A stretch of DNA of 64,000 nt from a gamma proteobacterium NOR5-3. GTDB taxonomy: Bacteria > Pseudomonadota > Gammaproteobacteria > Pseudomonadales > Halieaceae. The stretch is from positions 133,811 to 197,810 of the forward strand of contig DS999405.1 of the NCBI GenBank assembly GCA_000158155.1, in the 5' to 3' direction. This document shows positions 1 through 9,646 of this stretch, piece after piece. Under the pieces are notes generated by a model. The model saw only the letters and a program-made list of their open reading frames with translations, searched no databases and was not told where the DNA came from. A program made the translations under genes and the position numbers. Each line of letters starts with the position of its first letter. Position 1 is the stretch's first letter.

Positions 1-1547
1 ATTCCGTGGTGGCTGAATATAAAGATGAAGCCGAGATCATCATAGTGGAGTCGGTTGCCTCGGGCAGTGTGGATTATCACGCTTTAGTGAAAGAACATCA
101 GCCGGATGTGGTGGCCAGCGCAGGCTCCAATGCAGCGTATTTACAGAACGCCCTCAAAATTCCTGTGATTGCCCAACCTGTGACCGATACAGACATCGTC
201 GATGCGGTTGCCCGGGCCCGGCGAATCGGCGAGCGCGTGCAGGTGTTCACCTATGCGGCGAAACCTGAAGCCGAAAGCCGATTGTTCACGGCGTTGCCCG
301 CGCTCCTGGGTGGCGGCTTGCAGCATGAAAGCTATACCACTACGGACGAGGCTGCTGAGAGCTTACTCGCGATGGCTGTCGCTGATAGCGCAGACGTTGT
401 GGTTGGTCCAAGCTACATCTGCGAGTTGGCCAGCCGTCGGGGCCTCCCCGCGGTGTTGCTCTACAGCAGAGAGTCAGCGCGGCAAATGTTGGATGAAGCT
501 TTGCGTCAGGCGCGCGTGCGCAAGGCGGAGCGGGGTGCAGCGCCGCAGCCAGGTCGCTTTGTTATTGATTCGCCCCAGATGTCTCGCGTTGCTGAGCTGG
601 CACGAACCTATGCCCGGGGTAATGCCGCGGTGCTTCTGCAGGGCGAGAGTGGCACGGGCAAAGAGCATATAGCGAGAGAGATCCATCAGGCCTCGGATTA
701 TTGCGATGGCGCATTGGTTGCTATCAATTGCGGCAGTATTCCCAACGAGCTCTTTGAGAGTGAGCTGTTTGGCTATGTCGATGGAGCGTTTACCAGCTCT
801 CGCCGAGGCGGGCGAGTCGGACTGGTAGAGCAGGCGAATGGTGGCGTTCTTTACCTCGATGAAGTCGGGGAAATGCCCTTATCACAACAGGTAAAGTTGT
901 TGCGCGTTCTGCAGGAACGCAGCGTACGCCCCGTCGGCAGTACTCGGGAGCTCGCTCTGGATTTCAAGGTGATTGCCGCTACTAACACGAATCTGCAGAC
1001 GGCCGTAGACGCGGGCACTTTTCGCGATGATCTTTATTACCGGCTTAACGTATTTACTTTACGCCTTCCGCCGCTTCGTGAGCGGCGCGAGGATGTTTCC
1101 GCGATTGCACAATATTACTTGCGAGAATACGCAAAACAATACGCGACAGAACTGGATGTTCCCGTGCTCATGCAGAGGTTGACGGGACCGTTCATGAAGT
1201 ATCGCTGGCCTGGCAATGTACGGGAGCTTCAGAATTTCGCTGAGCGTCTGGTGGTCAACGCGGCCCACGGTGTGGCGATCGAGGAATTGAGTCTGGACGA
1301 GCTGCTGCCAGAGTTGCTCCTGCCGCAGCAGGATGCGCAGGTCGCTCCTGGTTTGCTCAAGGAGCATGAGGCCCGTGCAATCACTGAGGCTATGCATCGC
1401 TTCGCTGGCGATAAAGCTGCGGTCAGTAAAGAGTTAGGTATCAGTCCGACCACCTTGTGGCGACGCCTCAAAGAAATGGACTGGAGCGATGGATTTGGCA
1501 CAGAGCGTGCCGGTGATAAAAAAAGTAAACAATACTCACGAGGGTAG
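1..1547 (+). CDS. PrpR-type sigma-54-dependent transcriptional activator, 5' partial
   Basis: Activator of RNA polymerase holding sigma-54, of the kind that controls propionate catabolism. The reading frame is open to the left edge, and by comparison with E. coli PrpR about 25-45 residues are missing. Visible in order (numbered from the GTG at base 6): a PrpR_N sensor domain to about residue 180 containing ASAGSNAAYL; Walker A GESGTGKE near 213-220; the sigma-54 contact loop GAFTSS near 260, where most family members have GAFTGA or GAFTGS; Walker B VLYLDEVG near 280; the arginine-finger region; and a C-terminal Fis-type helix-turn-helix (GISPTTLWRRLKE). It ends 10 bp before a TonB-dependent receptor, so it may regulate that gene. 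No prpBCD genes lie to its right; the left side is not visible. Family assignment is firm, the effector is unknown. Confidence 0.9.
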   Translation, partial: SVVAEYKDEAEIIIVESVASGSVDYHALVKEHQPDVVASAGSNAAYLQNALKIPVIAQPVTDTDIVDAVARARRIGERVQVFTYAAKPEAESRLFTALPALLGGGLQHESYTTTDEAAESLLAMAVADSADVVVGPSYICELASRRGLPAVLLYSRESARQMLDEALRQARVRKAERGAAPQPGRFVIDSPQMSRVAELARTYARGNAAVLLQGESGTGKEHIAREIHQASDYCDGALVAINCGSIPNELFESELFGYVDGAFTSSRRGGRVGLVEQANGGVLYLDEVGEMPLSQQVKLLRVLQERSVRPVGSTRELALDFKVIAATNTNLQTAVDAGTFRDDLYYRLNVFTLRLPPLRERREDVSAIAQYYLREYAKQYATELDVPVLMQRLTGPFMKYRWPGNVRELQNFAERLVVNAAHGVAIEELSLDELLPELLLPQQDAQVAPGLLKEHEARAITEAMHRFAGDKAAVSKELGISPTTLWRRLKEMDWSDGFGTERAGDKKSKQYSRG

Positions 1548-1557
1548 GAGAACGGTA

Positions 1558-4080
1558 ATGCAAAGCATGAAGAAACCGCTAGTGCAGGCTCTGGCAGCAA
1601 CGCTGCTACTGCCGGCAACACAATGGGTGATGGCACAGGGTAACAATCTTGCTATCGAAGAGGTTGTCGTGACCGCGCGAAAACGTTCTGAGAATCTTCA
1701 GGAAGTGCCTATCGCGATTTCGGCCATTGATGAAGATACGATTCAACGCGCAGGTATTCAGCGCGCCGGAGATTACGTGGGGCTGATACCGAACGTCACG
1801 CTGGTGGATTCCGCCAACGTGGGCGACACGCAGCTGAGTATTCGCGGCATCATCTCCACGCGGGATGCGGAATCGACCTTTGCCTACGTCGTCGACGGCG
1901 TGTTGAGCACCAACCCTAACAGCTTCAACGAAGAGCTGTTTGACGTGCAGCAGATCGAAGTACTCAAAGGGCCGCAGGGCGCTTTGTACGGTCGCAACGC
2001 TGTAGCCGGCGCGATCCTGGTTACCACCAAAGAGCCGACCAATGAGTTTGAAGGCCGCGTTGGCGGTACCGTAGGCAACGTGGGAACTTTGCGTGGTAAC
2101 GCAATGTTCAGTGGCCCAATCATCAAGGATACGTTGTTGGGCCGTATCGCGATCAGCACCAGTGAAACCGACGGTTTCTACGAAAACATCTTTACGAATC
2201 AGGACGATGTGGTTGACTACCTCAATGACACCAGCGTTCGGGGTCGTCTGAAGTGGAATGTTACCGATAACCTGACTCTGGATTTTCGCGGTGGTTATTC
2301 AGACGTGACTGCCGGGGCGATTAACTTTAATGCGGGCTTTGCGATCCCTGCCTTCGTGGAAGCGTTTGGCGCGCCAAACTACAATCAGGACGTCAACGAC
2401 GTGGACTTTCGCTTTACGTTCAACACACCCGGTGAGAATGAGCAGACCACCACGGACTTTGCGGTCAAGCTCGATTGGGCACTGGACTTTGCGGACCTGG
2501 TCGCCAACGTTGCCTACAGCAGCCTTGACGAATCTCTTTTATCGGATGGTACCGCAGCAACGTTTTATGGTTACGAGTTAACGCCTTCTTGTCAGGCTGG
2601 ACGAGGGGAGCTCAACAGCTTTACCCGGCCAGATTTGTTTGGAGAGCCCTTCAACCCCTTTGGTGTTTTGCCACCGGGAGCAGATTTTCAGGGCGTTTAC
2701 GGACCCTACAATCCATTGACCTGTGATGGATATCAGTACCAGGAACGTAATCAGGAGGACATCAGCATTGATGCCCGGCTTGTAGGTCCTGAGGATGACG
2801 CTATTCGTTGGATTGCTGGTGTGTACTATGCGGATATTGAGCGCGAGTCTTTGGTTGGCTATGGTGCTGACCAGGGGCAGGGCTTCTTGCGTCAGGCGTA
2901 TGTAGATCCTACGGGCCCTAACCCCACAGATTTGCTGTTCTGGGATGAATTCAATACCGAGGTCTTTGCGATCTATGGTCAATTGGAATTTGATCTGTCA
3001 GACACTATGGAGTTGGCTTTTGCGCTTCGCTACGACCGCGAAGAGCGGGAAGTCAGCAATAAAGTGCCTAATGTTCTGAACTCCGGGCTCAACATCAATC
3101 TATTAGACCCCGCGACGGGAGCACCGCTACCGATCAATCCAGCGTTTGCTAACAACCCCAACGGTATTCCCGATCGCGCCAGGGATTTTAGCCAGCTTCA
3201 GCCCAAAGCAACCTGGAATTGGGCTATGACCGATGCCGTGAACGTTTATGCCAGCTATGGGCTCGGATTCCGCAGCGGCGGCTTTAATGCCATCGGTACC
3301 GAAGACCTGCTTAACTTCTGGTTTAACTCAGGTTTCGGTGGACCGGGCGAAGTGGTTGATGCCCAGCTGCAAGTGACGGATGACTACGACAAAGAGGTCT
3401 CCACGGCATTTGAGGTGGGCTTTAAATCTGAGTGGATGGATCGTCGCCTGCGCCTTAACGCCGCCGCATTCCGCACCGACGTTGAGGACAACCAGTTCTT
3501 TGAATTCTACGCAGGTCCTTTTGGCATCTTGCGTACCGTTACAACTATCGATGAGTTGTACATTCAAGGTGTTGAGGCCGACTTCACCTTCGTTGCTACT
3601 GAGTACCTGACAGTCTACGGTGGTGTTGGTCTGATGGACTCAGAGATCGAGAAGAACGAGCACCGTCCTCTGTCTGAAGGTAACGACGTTCCGCAGGCGC
3701 CAGAAACCACTGGAAATCTCGGGGCGGAGTTGAGTTTCCCCGTCGGTGGCAACATGCAGTTAGTGAGCCGGCTGGATTGGCAATACACCGGGGAGATGTG
3801 GTTCCACACACTTCAGGGCGAGGAAACACCCACGATCTGGAATGCCTTTTTTGGGCCTGGCTTTAACCAGAACTTCTCCAAGTCCTCGCGCGATGCCTTT
3901 AGTACTGTAGATCTGCGTGTAGGTCTCGAAGGAGAGAGCTGGGCGATTACAGCCTGGGGTCGTAACATCACCGATGAGGAGTATCTACAGGAAGTGATTC
4001 CGACACCGGAGTTTGGCGGTAGCTTTCTGCATCCATCAGCGCTACGAAGCTATGGCGTAGACTTCCGCTATAACTTCTAA
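1558..4080 (+). CDS. TonB-dependent outer-membrane receptor
   Basis: Ligand-gated outer-membrane barrel that imports a substrate using the TonB-ExbBD system. I chose the ATG at 1558 because AGGAG lies 7 bp upstream (1546-1550) and the product then begins with a signal peptide (MQSMKKPLVQALAATLLL, ending near VMAQG). An in-frame ATG at 1489 lies inside the upstream gene. The mature N-terminus has the TonB-box-like EEVVVTARKR, followed by the plug domain (IRGI, VEVLKGPQGALYGRNA-type sequence near residues 140-160) and a barrel of about 650 residues ending in an aromatic residue (YNF). Length is about 840 aa, normal for the family. The closely preceding PrpR-type regulator suggests uptake of an organic acid or a related carbon source, but the substrate cannot be read from sequence. 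Confidence 0.92.
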   Translation: MQSMKKPLVQALAATLLLPATQWVMAQGNNLAIEEVVVTARKRSENLQEVPIAISAIDEDTIQRAGIQRAGDYVGLIPNVTLVDSANVGDTQLSIRGIISTRDAESTFAYVVDGVLSTNPNSFNEELFDVQQIEVLKGPQGALYGRNAVAGAILVTTKEPTNEFEGRVGGTVGNVGTLRGNAMFSGPIIKDTLLGRIAISTSETDGFYENIFTNQDDVVDYLNDTSVRGRLKWNVTDNLTLDFRGGYSDVTAGAINFNAGFAIPAFVEAFGAPNYNQDVNDVDFRFTFNTPGENEQTTTDFAVKLDWALDFADLVANVAYSSLDESLLSDGTAATFYGYELTPSCQAGRGELNSFTRPDLFGEPFNPFGVLPPGADFQGVYGPYNPLTCDGYQYQERNQEDISIDARLVGPEDDAIRWIAGVYYADIERESLVGYGADQGQGFLRQAYVDPTGPNPTDLLFWDEFNTEVFAIYGQLEFDLSDTMELAFALRYDREEREVSNKVPNVLNSGLNINLLDPATGAPLPINPAFANNPNGIPDRARDFSQLQPKATWNWAMTDAVNVYASYGLGFRSGGFNAIGTEDLLNFWFNSGFGGPGEVVDAQLQVTDDYDKEVSTAFEVGFKSEWMDRRLRLNAAAFRTDVEDNQFFEFYAGPFGILRTVTTIDELYIQGVEADFTFVATEYLTVYGGVGLMDSEIEKNEHRPLSEGNDVPQAPETTGNLGAELSFPVGGNMQLVSRLDWQYTGEMWFHTLQGEETPTIWNAFFGPGFNQNFSKSSRDAFSTVDLRVGLEGESWAITAWGRNITDEEYLQEVIPTPEFGGSFLHPSALRSYGVDFRYNF

Positions 4081-4098
4081 TTGAAAGACGGTTCGAAC

Positions 4099-4122
4099 AC
4101 GGCGCCTCAGGGCGCCGTTTTT
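4099..4122 (+). terminator. Intrinsic terminator of the TonB receptor gene
   Basis: A perfect 8-bp stem, ACGGCGCC / GGCGCCGT, with a TCAG loop is followed by five T residues, 18 bp after the receptor stop codon. The loop begins at the stop codon of the convergent GGDEF-EAL gene, so the structure overlaps coding sequence on the other strand. Read from the minus strand it has no T tract, so it should act only on plus-strand transcripts. Confidence 0.85.
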
Positions 4123-6539
4123 CTTTGCGCTTCTTTGCGAAGCACGCCTTCTATGCGGGACGTGTACATGGGCATACCATAGAGAAATCCCTGGAATTGC
4201 GTGCAGCCGATGTCGCGCAAAGCTCGGGCCTGCTCTTCGTATTCAATGCCCTCGGCGATCACCTCCAGTCCCATGGCCTGACCCAGTGCCACCACGGCCT
4301 CAGCGATGATTCGATCATTGTCATCAGTGCTGATGTTGTCCACAAAGGACTTATCCAGTTTAAGCCGGTCAATGGGCATTTTTTTGAGGTAGGAAAGAGA
4401 CGAGTACCCCGTGCCAAAGTCGTCGATTGCGAACTGTATGCCCATAGCCCTCAGCTCATCCATGTTGCCAATCAGCTGCTCTGTGTCTTGTACCAGTACG
4501 CTTTCGGTGAGCTCCAGTTCGAGGCGGTTGGGTGGGAAGTTCGCGTATTCCAGTACCTGGCGAACCTGATCCACGAAGTCTTCGGCGCGAAACTGAGGAG
4601 CGGACACATTGACCGCGAGACGCCCGAAAGGAAGGCCCTCCGCAAGCCACTTATTCCCTTGTAAGCATGCCTGTTCAAGGACCCATTGCCCGATATCCCG
4701 GATTAGCCCGGTACGCTCGGCCTGGGGAATAAACTGTGCGGGAGACACGGTTCCCAAGGTGGGATGGTGCCAGCGTAAAAGCACTTCCAGTCCGAGCAGT
4801 GAATTTGTAACGATATCAATCTGCGGTTGAAAGGCCAGACGAAACTCGTTTCGTGACTTGGCTTCGCGAAGCGCAGAATCGATGAGGACATTTTGAAAGG
4901 CTGCGCGCGTCAGGTTTTCGGAGTAGAAACGGAAGGTGTTTCGACCCTGTTCTTTGGCGCTGTACATGGCGGCATCAGCGTTGCTCATGAGTGTTTCAGC
5001 GGTCTGCCCGTCGTCGGGATAGATGCTGATCCCTACGCTCGCGCTGACCGACACACTGCGACCTTCGAGTATGGTTGGCTTGCGTAAAGCGCCGATAATT
5101 TTCTCGGCGATGTTAGTAGCGACATCGGGCGAGTTGATGTCTTCCAGCAACATCAAAAACTCGTCACCACCAATGCGCCCTACGGTGTCGTCATCTCGTA
5201 ATAGTTCCCGTAGACGATTCGCCGTCATAGCCAGTAGTTTGTCGCCCGCCAGATGTCCGAGGCTGTCATTGATATTCTTGAAGCTGTCGATATCGAGAAA
5301 GAAAACGGCCAGGCGCTCCGATCTGCGCTGCGCACGGCGAATGCTTTGCTGCAGGCGCTCATTAATCAAATATCGATTCGGTAGCTCTGTGAGTGGGTCG
5401 TAATGCGCCAGTTTCTGGAGTTGTTCCTCGGTCTCTTTGAGCTGGGTGATGTCGGTAAATATTGCTACGAACCCGCTGTTTTGGCCGTCGATTTTACTGA
5501 TGGTGAGCAACTCCGGAAAAACGGCGCCACTTTTGCGCCGATTCCATATCTCGCCGCGCCAGGTGCCGGTCTCTTTGAGAGCGTGCCACATCTTTTTGTA
5601 AAACTCGGCGTCGTGTCTACCCGAGCGCAGCAGGCTTGTGGCCTGTCCTATGGCTTCGTCCCGGCTGTATCCGGTGATTTGCGAGAAAGCCGCGTTGACG
5701 TCGCGGATCAGGCCCTTTTCGTCCGAGATAAGAATGCCTTCCCCGCTGTTTTTAAAGACAGCCGCAGCTTGGAAAAGCCCTTGCTTGGCGGCATTTTCTT
5801 TCGATATATCCCGCCCCACAGCACAAATGATGGAGTCTTGATCAGCCGCTGCAGCGGACCACGCAATCACTCGATAGCTGCCATTCTTATGACGATAACG
5901 GTTTTCGAAGTAGAGTGTTTTAAGCCCTTTGGACAGGTTTTGCATTTCCTTTACGGTGACGGCCCGGTCTTCCTCGTGCACTAGCTCGAGAAAATTCTTC
6001 CCGATAAGTTCTTCTGGCGTGTATCCAAGTGCTAATTCCCAGGCACTGTTGGCCAGCTTGATGTCGCCCTCAATCGAGGCGAGAAGATGCATCCCGTTGG
6101 GTTGTTGAAAAAACGTATCGTAGTACTGCTGTGCACTTTGCTGTGCCGTGACGTCCAGAAGAACGCCTGCGGCGTGGGTGACTGTTTGCTCTGAGTTTGC
6201 ATAGCTGCGACCGATAGCGCGAAACCAGCGCTGCTCACCACTATCGAGATCTGCCCGAAAATCGACTTCCTGGGCCTTTCCTTCTGGCTCAGTGATCAGT
6301 CGTGCCATGGCGGCTTCAAAGCCCGCCACGTCTTCATTAACTACTTGGCCGAGAATGGTGTCCAGGGACAGTGGCAGTTCGTCATCGCGAACCTGCAGCA
6401 TCCGGATGCCATCGTCGGATAACTGGAACTCGCCGCTGTGGGCTTCCCATCGCCAGGTGCTGATACCCGCTTCCAGAAATACCGCTTCGCTCTGGGGCAG
6501 GACAGGTGTTTTGTTTGCCACAAACACGTCCTTGTCCAT
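4107..6539 (-). CDS. PAS-PAS-PAS-GGDEF-EAL cyclic-di-GMP enzyme
   Basis: Cytoplasmic sensor that probably makes and/or degrades cyclic di-GMP; no membrane segment is seen. Three PAS-like domains lie at about residues 20-130, 140-250 and 260-375. A diguanylate cyclase domain follows with intact GGDEF (near 456-460), preceded by RDDD in the position of the RxxD inhibitory site. The phosphodiesterase domain (about 555-800) has EVL where the family name motif is EAL. The catalytic Glu is retained, and so are ELTES, DDFGTGYSS and KLDKSFV. Both activities could therefore be intact; which one dominates cannot be told from sequence. The gene is 810 codons, convergent with the TonB receptor, and lies 78 bp downstream of gcvP on the same strand. 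Confidence 0.92.
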   Translation of the reverse strand: MDKDVFVANKTPVLPQSEAVFLEAGISTWRWEAHSGEFQLSDDGIRMLQVRDDELPLSLDTILGQVVNEDVAGFEAAMARLITEPEGKAQEVDFRADLDSGEQRWFRAIGRSYANSEQTVTHAAGVLLDVTAQQSAQQYYDTFFQQPNGMHLLASIEGDIKLANSAWELALGYTPEELIGKNFLELVHEEDRAVTVKEMQNLSKGLKTLYFENRYRHKNGSYRVIAWSAAAADQDSIICAVGRDISKENAAKQGLFQAAAVFKNSGEGILISDEKGLIRDVNAAFSQITGYSRDEAIGQATSLLRSGRHDAEFYKKMWHALKETGTWRGEIWNRRKSGAVFPELLTISKIDGQNSGFVAIFTDITQLKETEEQLQKLAHYDPLTELPNRYLINERLQQSIRRAQRRSERLAVFFLDIDSFKNINDSLGHLAGDKLLAMTANRLRELLRDDDTVGRIGGDEFLMLLEDINSPDVATNIAEKIIGALRKPTILEGRSVSVSASVGISIYPDDGQTAETLMSNADAAMYSAKEQGRNTFRFYSENLTRAAFQNVLIDSALREAKSRNEFRLAFQPQIDIVTNSLLGLEVLLRWHHPTLGTVSPAQFIPQAERTGLIRDIGQWVLEQACLQGNKWLAEGLPFGRLAVNVSAPQFRAEDFVDQVRQVLEYANFPPNRLELELTESVLVQDTEQLIGNMDELRAMGIQFAIDDFGTGYSSLSYLKKMPIDRLKLDKSFVDNISTDDNDRIIAEAVVALGQAMGLEVIAEGIEYEEQARALRDIGCTQFQGFLYGMPMYTSRIEGVLRKEAQRKTAP

Positions 6540-6582
6540 AGAAGACAGTTTCAGTGTAATGCGCTTTCGATTCGCAGGCCAT

Positions 6583-6600
6583 GCCCCCGTTTCCGGAGGC
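6583..6600 (-). other. Stem-loop between gcvP and the GGDEF-EAL gene
   Basis: On the minus strand GCCTCCG-GAAA-CGGGGGC can form a 7-bp stem (one T-G wobble) closed by a GNRA-type tetraloop, about 20 bases after the gcvP stop. No T run follows, so it is more likely an mRNA 3'-end stabiliser or an intercistronic structure than an intrinsic terminator. Confidence 0.35.
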
Positions 6601-6617
6601 CTTGCTTGCGGTGATGG

Positions 6618-9518
6618 TTAGCCTAAGCTGGTTTCGTTGTCCGCAGGTTCCCTGAAGCTGTCGATAGACGGGCAGGCACAGAACAGATTGCGATCGCCAT
6701 AGACATTATCGATGCGGCTCACGGGCGGCCAATACTTGTCCTGCTGCAATGAGTCCATGGCAAACGCCGCTTGCTGTCTACTGTAGGCGTGAGTCCACTG
6801 CTCGGCGGTAAGATCGCGCAGTGTGTGAGGTGCGTTGACCAGGGGGTTGTCTTCCAGGGGCCAGCGCTGGTTTTCGACGTCACGGATCTCTTCCCGAATA
6901 GTGATGAGTGCGTCGCAGAACCGATCGATCTCAGCGAGGGACTCGGATTCTGTGGGCTCAATCATGAGGGTGCCGGCTACAGGAAAAGACATGGTCGGGG
7001 CGTGAAAGCCAAAATCCATAAGTCGCTTGGCGATGTCTTCTTCGCCAATGCCGCTAGCGTCTTTGATGGGACGAATATCAATGATGCACTCGTGGGCAAC
7101 GGTGCCGCTACGTCCGGTGTAAAGCACGCTGTAGTGATCGCGCAGACGATGGGCAATATAGTTCGCCGACACGATAGCTATCTTGCTGGCCTCGGTGAGC
7201 CCCCGGGCACCCATGAGCGCAATGTACGCCCAGGAGATAGGCAGAATTGAGGCGCTGCCATAAGGCGTGGCAGATACAACGTCATTATCGGGCGACAGCC
7301 CCGGTACCGGCGCTACGGGATGAGACGGCAGAAAGGGCTGGAGGTGGGCGCCTACGCCGATGGGGCCCATGCCCGGACCGCCACCACCATGGGGAATGCA
7401 AAAGGTTTTGTGTAAGTTCAGGTGCGACACGTCGGCCCCAAACTTTCCGGGAGCGGCCAGTCCCACCAGTGCGTTGAGGTTGGCGCCGTCTACGTAGACC
7501 TGTCCGCCGTGCTCATGCACGATGTCGCAGACCTCTACGATGCCCTCTTCAAACACGCCATGGGTGGATGGATAAGTCACCATGATCGCGGCAAGTCGGT
7601 CGCTGTGTTGCGCCGCTTTGGTGCGCAGATCTGCTATGTCTACGTTACCCTGGGTGTCGCACTCCACAATCACTACACGCATACCCGCCAGCACTGCACT
7701 GGCCGGGTTGGTTCCATGCGCAGAAGAGGGGATCAGGCATATGTCCCGCTGCGAATCACCGCGGCTCTCGTGGTAGCGCTTGATGACCAGCAGGCCCGCA
7801 TACTCACCCTGGGATCCCGCGTTGGGCTGCAGGGATACCGCATCGTATCCGGTGCACTCGGTGAGCATCCGCTCCAGGTCGTCAAGGAGTTCGCGGTAGC
7901 CCAGCGCCTGCTCTGCAGGAGCAAAGGGATGCATGGCGCCAAAAGCGGCCCAGGTCACGGGGAGCATTTCGGTGGTGGCGTTGAGCTTCATGGTGCAGCT
8001 TCCCAGAGCGATCATCGAGCGGTTGAGCGCGATGTCCTTGCTTTCCAGGCGGCGCATATAGCGAAGCATTTCTGTTTCGCTGTGATACTCATTGAAGAGT
8101 GGATGCTGGAGATAGTCGACATCCCGGCACAGGGTGGCGGGGAGGCCGCTGTCCGCGGTCAGATCCTCCAGCGCTGTCGCAGTTTCCCCGGTAAATACCT
8201 CCACGAGCAGCTGCAGGTCGGCACGGGTGCTGGTCTCGTCAAGAGAAACGGCGAGCAGATCAGCCTGGTCACAGCGCAGATTCACACTCTTTGCAGCGGC
8301 GCGGGACAAAATTGCAGCTCGCTGCTCGCCGGGCTCGATAGTCAGCGTGTCGAAGAAGTGGTTATTGCGAATCTTTATGCCCGCTTTGCGCAAATCCCTT
8401 GCCAGCAGGTTGGTGAGCAACTGCGTGCGTTCAGCAATCCGGCGCAATCCTGCCGGGCCGTGGTACATGGCGTAAAAAGCGGCCATGACGGCGAGCAGTG
8501 CCTGTGCTGTGCAGATATTGCTGGTAGCCTTTTCCCGGCGGATATGTTGCTCCCGGGTCTGCATGGCCATGCGTAAAGCCGGCCGCCCGTCACGATCCAC
8601 CGATACGCCAATGATTCGACCGGGGGTGGAGCGCTTGTAAGCATCGCGTGTTGCAAAGAAAGCGGCATGAGGACCGCCATAGCCCATGGGCACGCCAAAG
8701 CGCTGGCTGTTGCCGACTACAACGTCCGCACCCAGCTCCCCGGGCGATTTGAGCAGCAAAAGCGCCAATAGATCGCTGGCAACAACAACCAGTGTGTTCT
8801 TGGCGTGGGCTTGCTCGATGAGCGGGCTGGGGTCGACGACTTCACCGCTACTGCCGGGATACTGCAGGAACAGACCAAACGCGTCACCGGCGGCCAGGAG
8901 TTCTTTGGCGTCGCCGTAAGCAATATCAATGCCCAGCGGTTGAGCGCGGGTTTTTAGCACGGCAAGGGTCTGAGGGTGGCAGTCGCTGTCGACAATAAAG
9001 CGCATGCTTTTGTTCTTTTTGTTGACCCGCTGAAGGAGGGTCATAGCCTCTGCGGCAGCGCTCGCTTCATCGAGCATAGAGGCGTTGGCCAGTTCCATGC
9101 CTGTGAGGTCCATGATCACCTGCTGGTAGCTTAGCAATGCTTCCAACCGGCCTTGTGAAATTTCCGCCTGATAGGGCGTATAGGCGGTATACCAGCCCGG
9201 ATTTTCGAGCACATTGCGTTGTATGACGGCGGGTGTATGCGTGCCGTAATAGCCCATACCAATAAAGTTTTTACAGATGCGGTTTTTATCTGCCATGGTC
9301 TTGAGGCGGGCGATGACGTCCACTTCCCGTTGGGGGCCATCCAGCGCCATGGGCGACTTCAGGCGGATACTGGCAGGAACCGTTGCATCAATGAGCGCGT
9401 CGACGCTGTCATACCCCACGGCGATGGCCATCTCGGCCTGCTGCGCGGCGCTGGGGCCAATGTGGCGGGCGAGGAATTCGTCGTGGCCTTCAAGTTCTGT
9501 AAGGCGGTGAATGCTCAT
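6618..9518 (-). CDS. gcvP: Glycine dehydrogenase (decarboxylating), P-protein
   Basis: PLP-dependent P-protein of the glycine cleavage system. It decarboxylates glycine and passes the aminomethyl group to lipoylated H-protein. The 966-aa product matches the long single-chain form, with fused N- and C-terminal halves. The N-terminus has FLARHIGPS; glycine-rich stretches include [11 protein letters not shown] and [12 protein letters not shown]. The PLP lysine lies in NLHKTFC, at about residue 704. The start ATG at 9518 fits the family N-terminus, although the ribosome binding site is weak. The usual partners gcvT and gcvH are not in the window, so this gene stands alone. A possible promoter lies about 50-80 bp upstream. 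Confidence 0.97.
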   Translation of the reverse strand: MSIHRLTELEGHDEFLARHIGPSAAQQAEMAIAVGYDSVDALIDATVPASIRLKSPMALDGPQREVDVIARLKTMADKNRICKNFIGMGYYGTHTPAVIQRNVLENPGWYTAYTPYQAEISQGRLEALLSYQQVIMDLTGMELANASMLDEASAAAEAMTLLQRVNKKNKSMRFIVDSDCHPQTLAVLKTRAQPLGIDIAYGDAKELLAAGDAFGLFLQYPGSSGEVVDPSPLIEQAHAKNTLVVVASDLLALLLLKSPGELGADVVVGNSQRFGVPMGYGGPHAAFFATRDAYKRSTPGRIIGVSVDRDGRPALRMAMQTREQHIRREKATSNICTAQALLAVMAAFYAMYHGPAGLRRIAERTQLLTNLLARDLRKAGIKIRNNHFFDTLTIEPGEQRAAILSRAAAKSVNLRCDQADLLAVSLDETSTRADLQLLVEVFTGETATALEDLTADSGLPATLCRDVDYLQHPLFNEYHSETEMLRYMRRLESKDIALNRSMIALGSCTMKLNATTEMLPVTWAAFGAMHPFAPAEQALGYRELLDDLERMLTECTGYDAVSLQPNAGSQGEYAGLLVIKRYHESRGDSQRDICLIPSSAHGTNPASAVLAGMRVVIVECDTQGNVDIADLRTKAAQHSDRLAAIMVTYPSTHGVFEEGIVEVCDIVHEHGGQVYVDGANLNALVGLAAPGKFGADVSHLNLHKTFCIPHGGGGPGMGPIGVGAHLQPFLPSHPVAPVPGLSPDNDVVSATPYGSASILPISWAYIALMGARGLTEASKIAIVSANYIAHRLRDHYSVLYTGRSGTVAHECIIDIRPIKDASGIGEEDIAKRLMDFGFHAPTMSFPVAGTLMIEPTESESLAEIDRFCDALITIREEIRDVENQRWPLEDNPLVNAPHTLRDLTAEQWTHAYSRQQAAFAMDSLQQDKYWPPVSRIDNVYGDRNLFCACPSIDSFREPADNETSLG

Positions 9519-9567
9519 ATTTCAGATCCAGGCAGCGGGGGCGGTTGCGCCCCGAGAAAAGCCGCGG

Positions 9568-9597
9568 ATTTTAGCAGTCTGGCGCTTGCCACAGCAA
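9568..9597 (-). promoter_or_regulatory. Candidate sigma-70 promoter of gcvP
   Basis: On the minus strand TTGCTG (9592-9597) is separated by 18 bp from TAAAAT (9568-9573), which lies 49 bp upstream of the gcvP ATG. The -10 matches 5 of 6 consensus positions, the -35 only 3 of 6. The 128-bp gap to the divergent hydrolase gene leaves no room for a typical tandem glycine riboswitch, and I see none. Confidence 0.35.
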
Positions 9598-9646
9598 TTG
9601 ACGTGGCAGTTTTGTATATCTTATTCACAGCCTTTATTACACTGCC

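Noticed and set aside
7422-8576. Long open frame (384 codons) on the plus strand within gcvP
   Set aside because: It is exactly antisense to a strongly conserved gene, has no recognisable motif and its composition follows from the opposite strand's codon bias.
9519-9646. Possible glycine riboswitch upstream of gcvP
   Set aside because: Only 128 bp is available, shared with a divergent gene, and the conserved purine-rich cores of the glycine aptamers are not visible.
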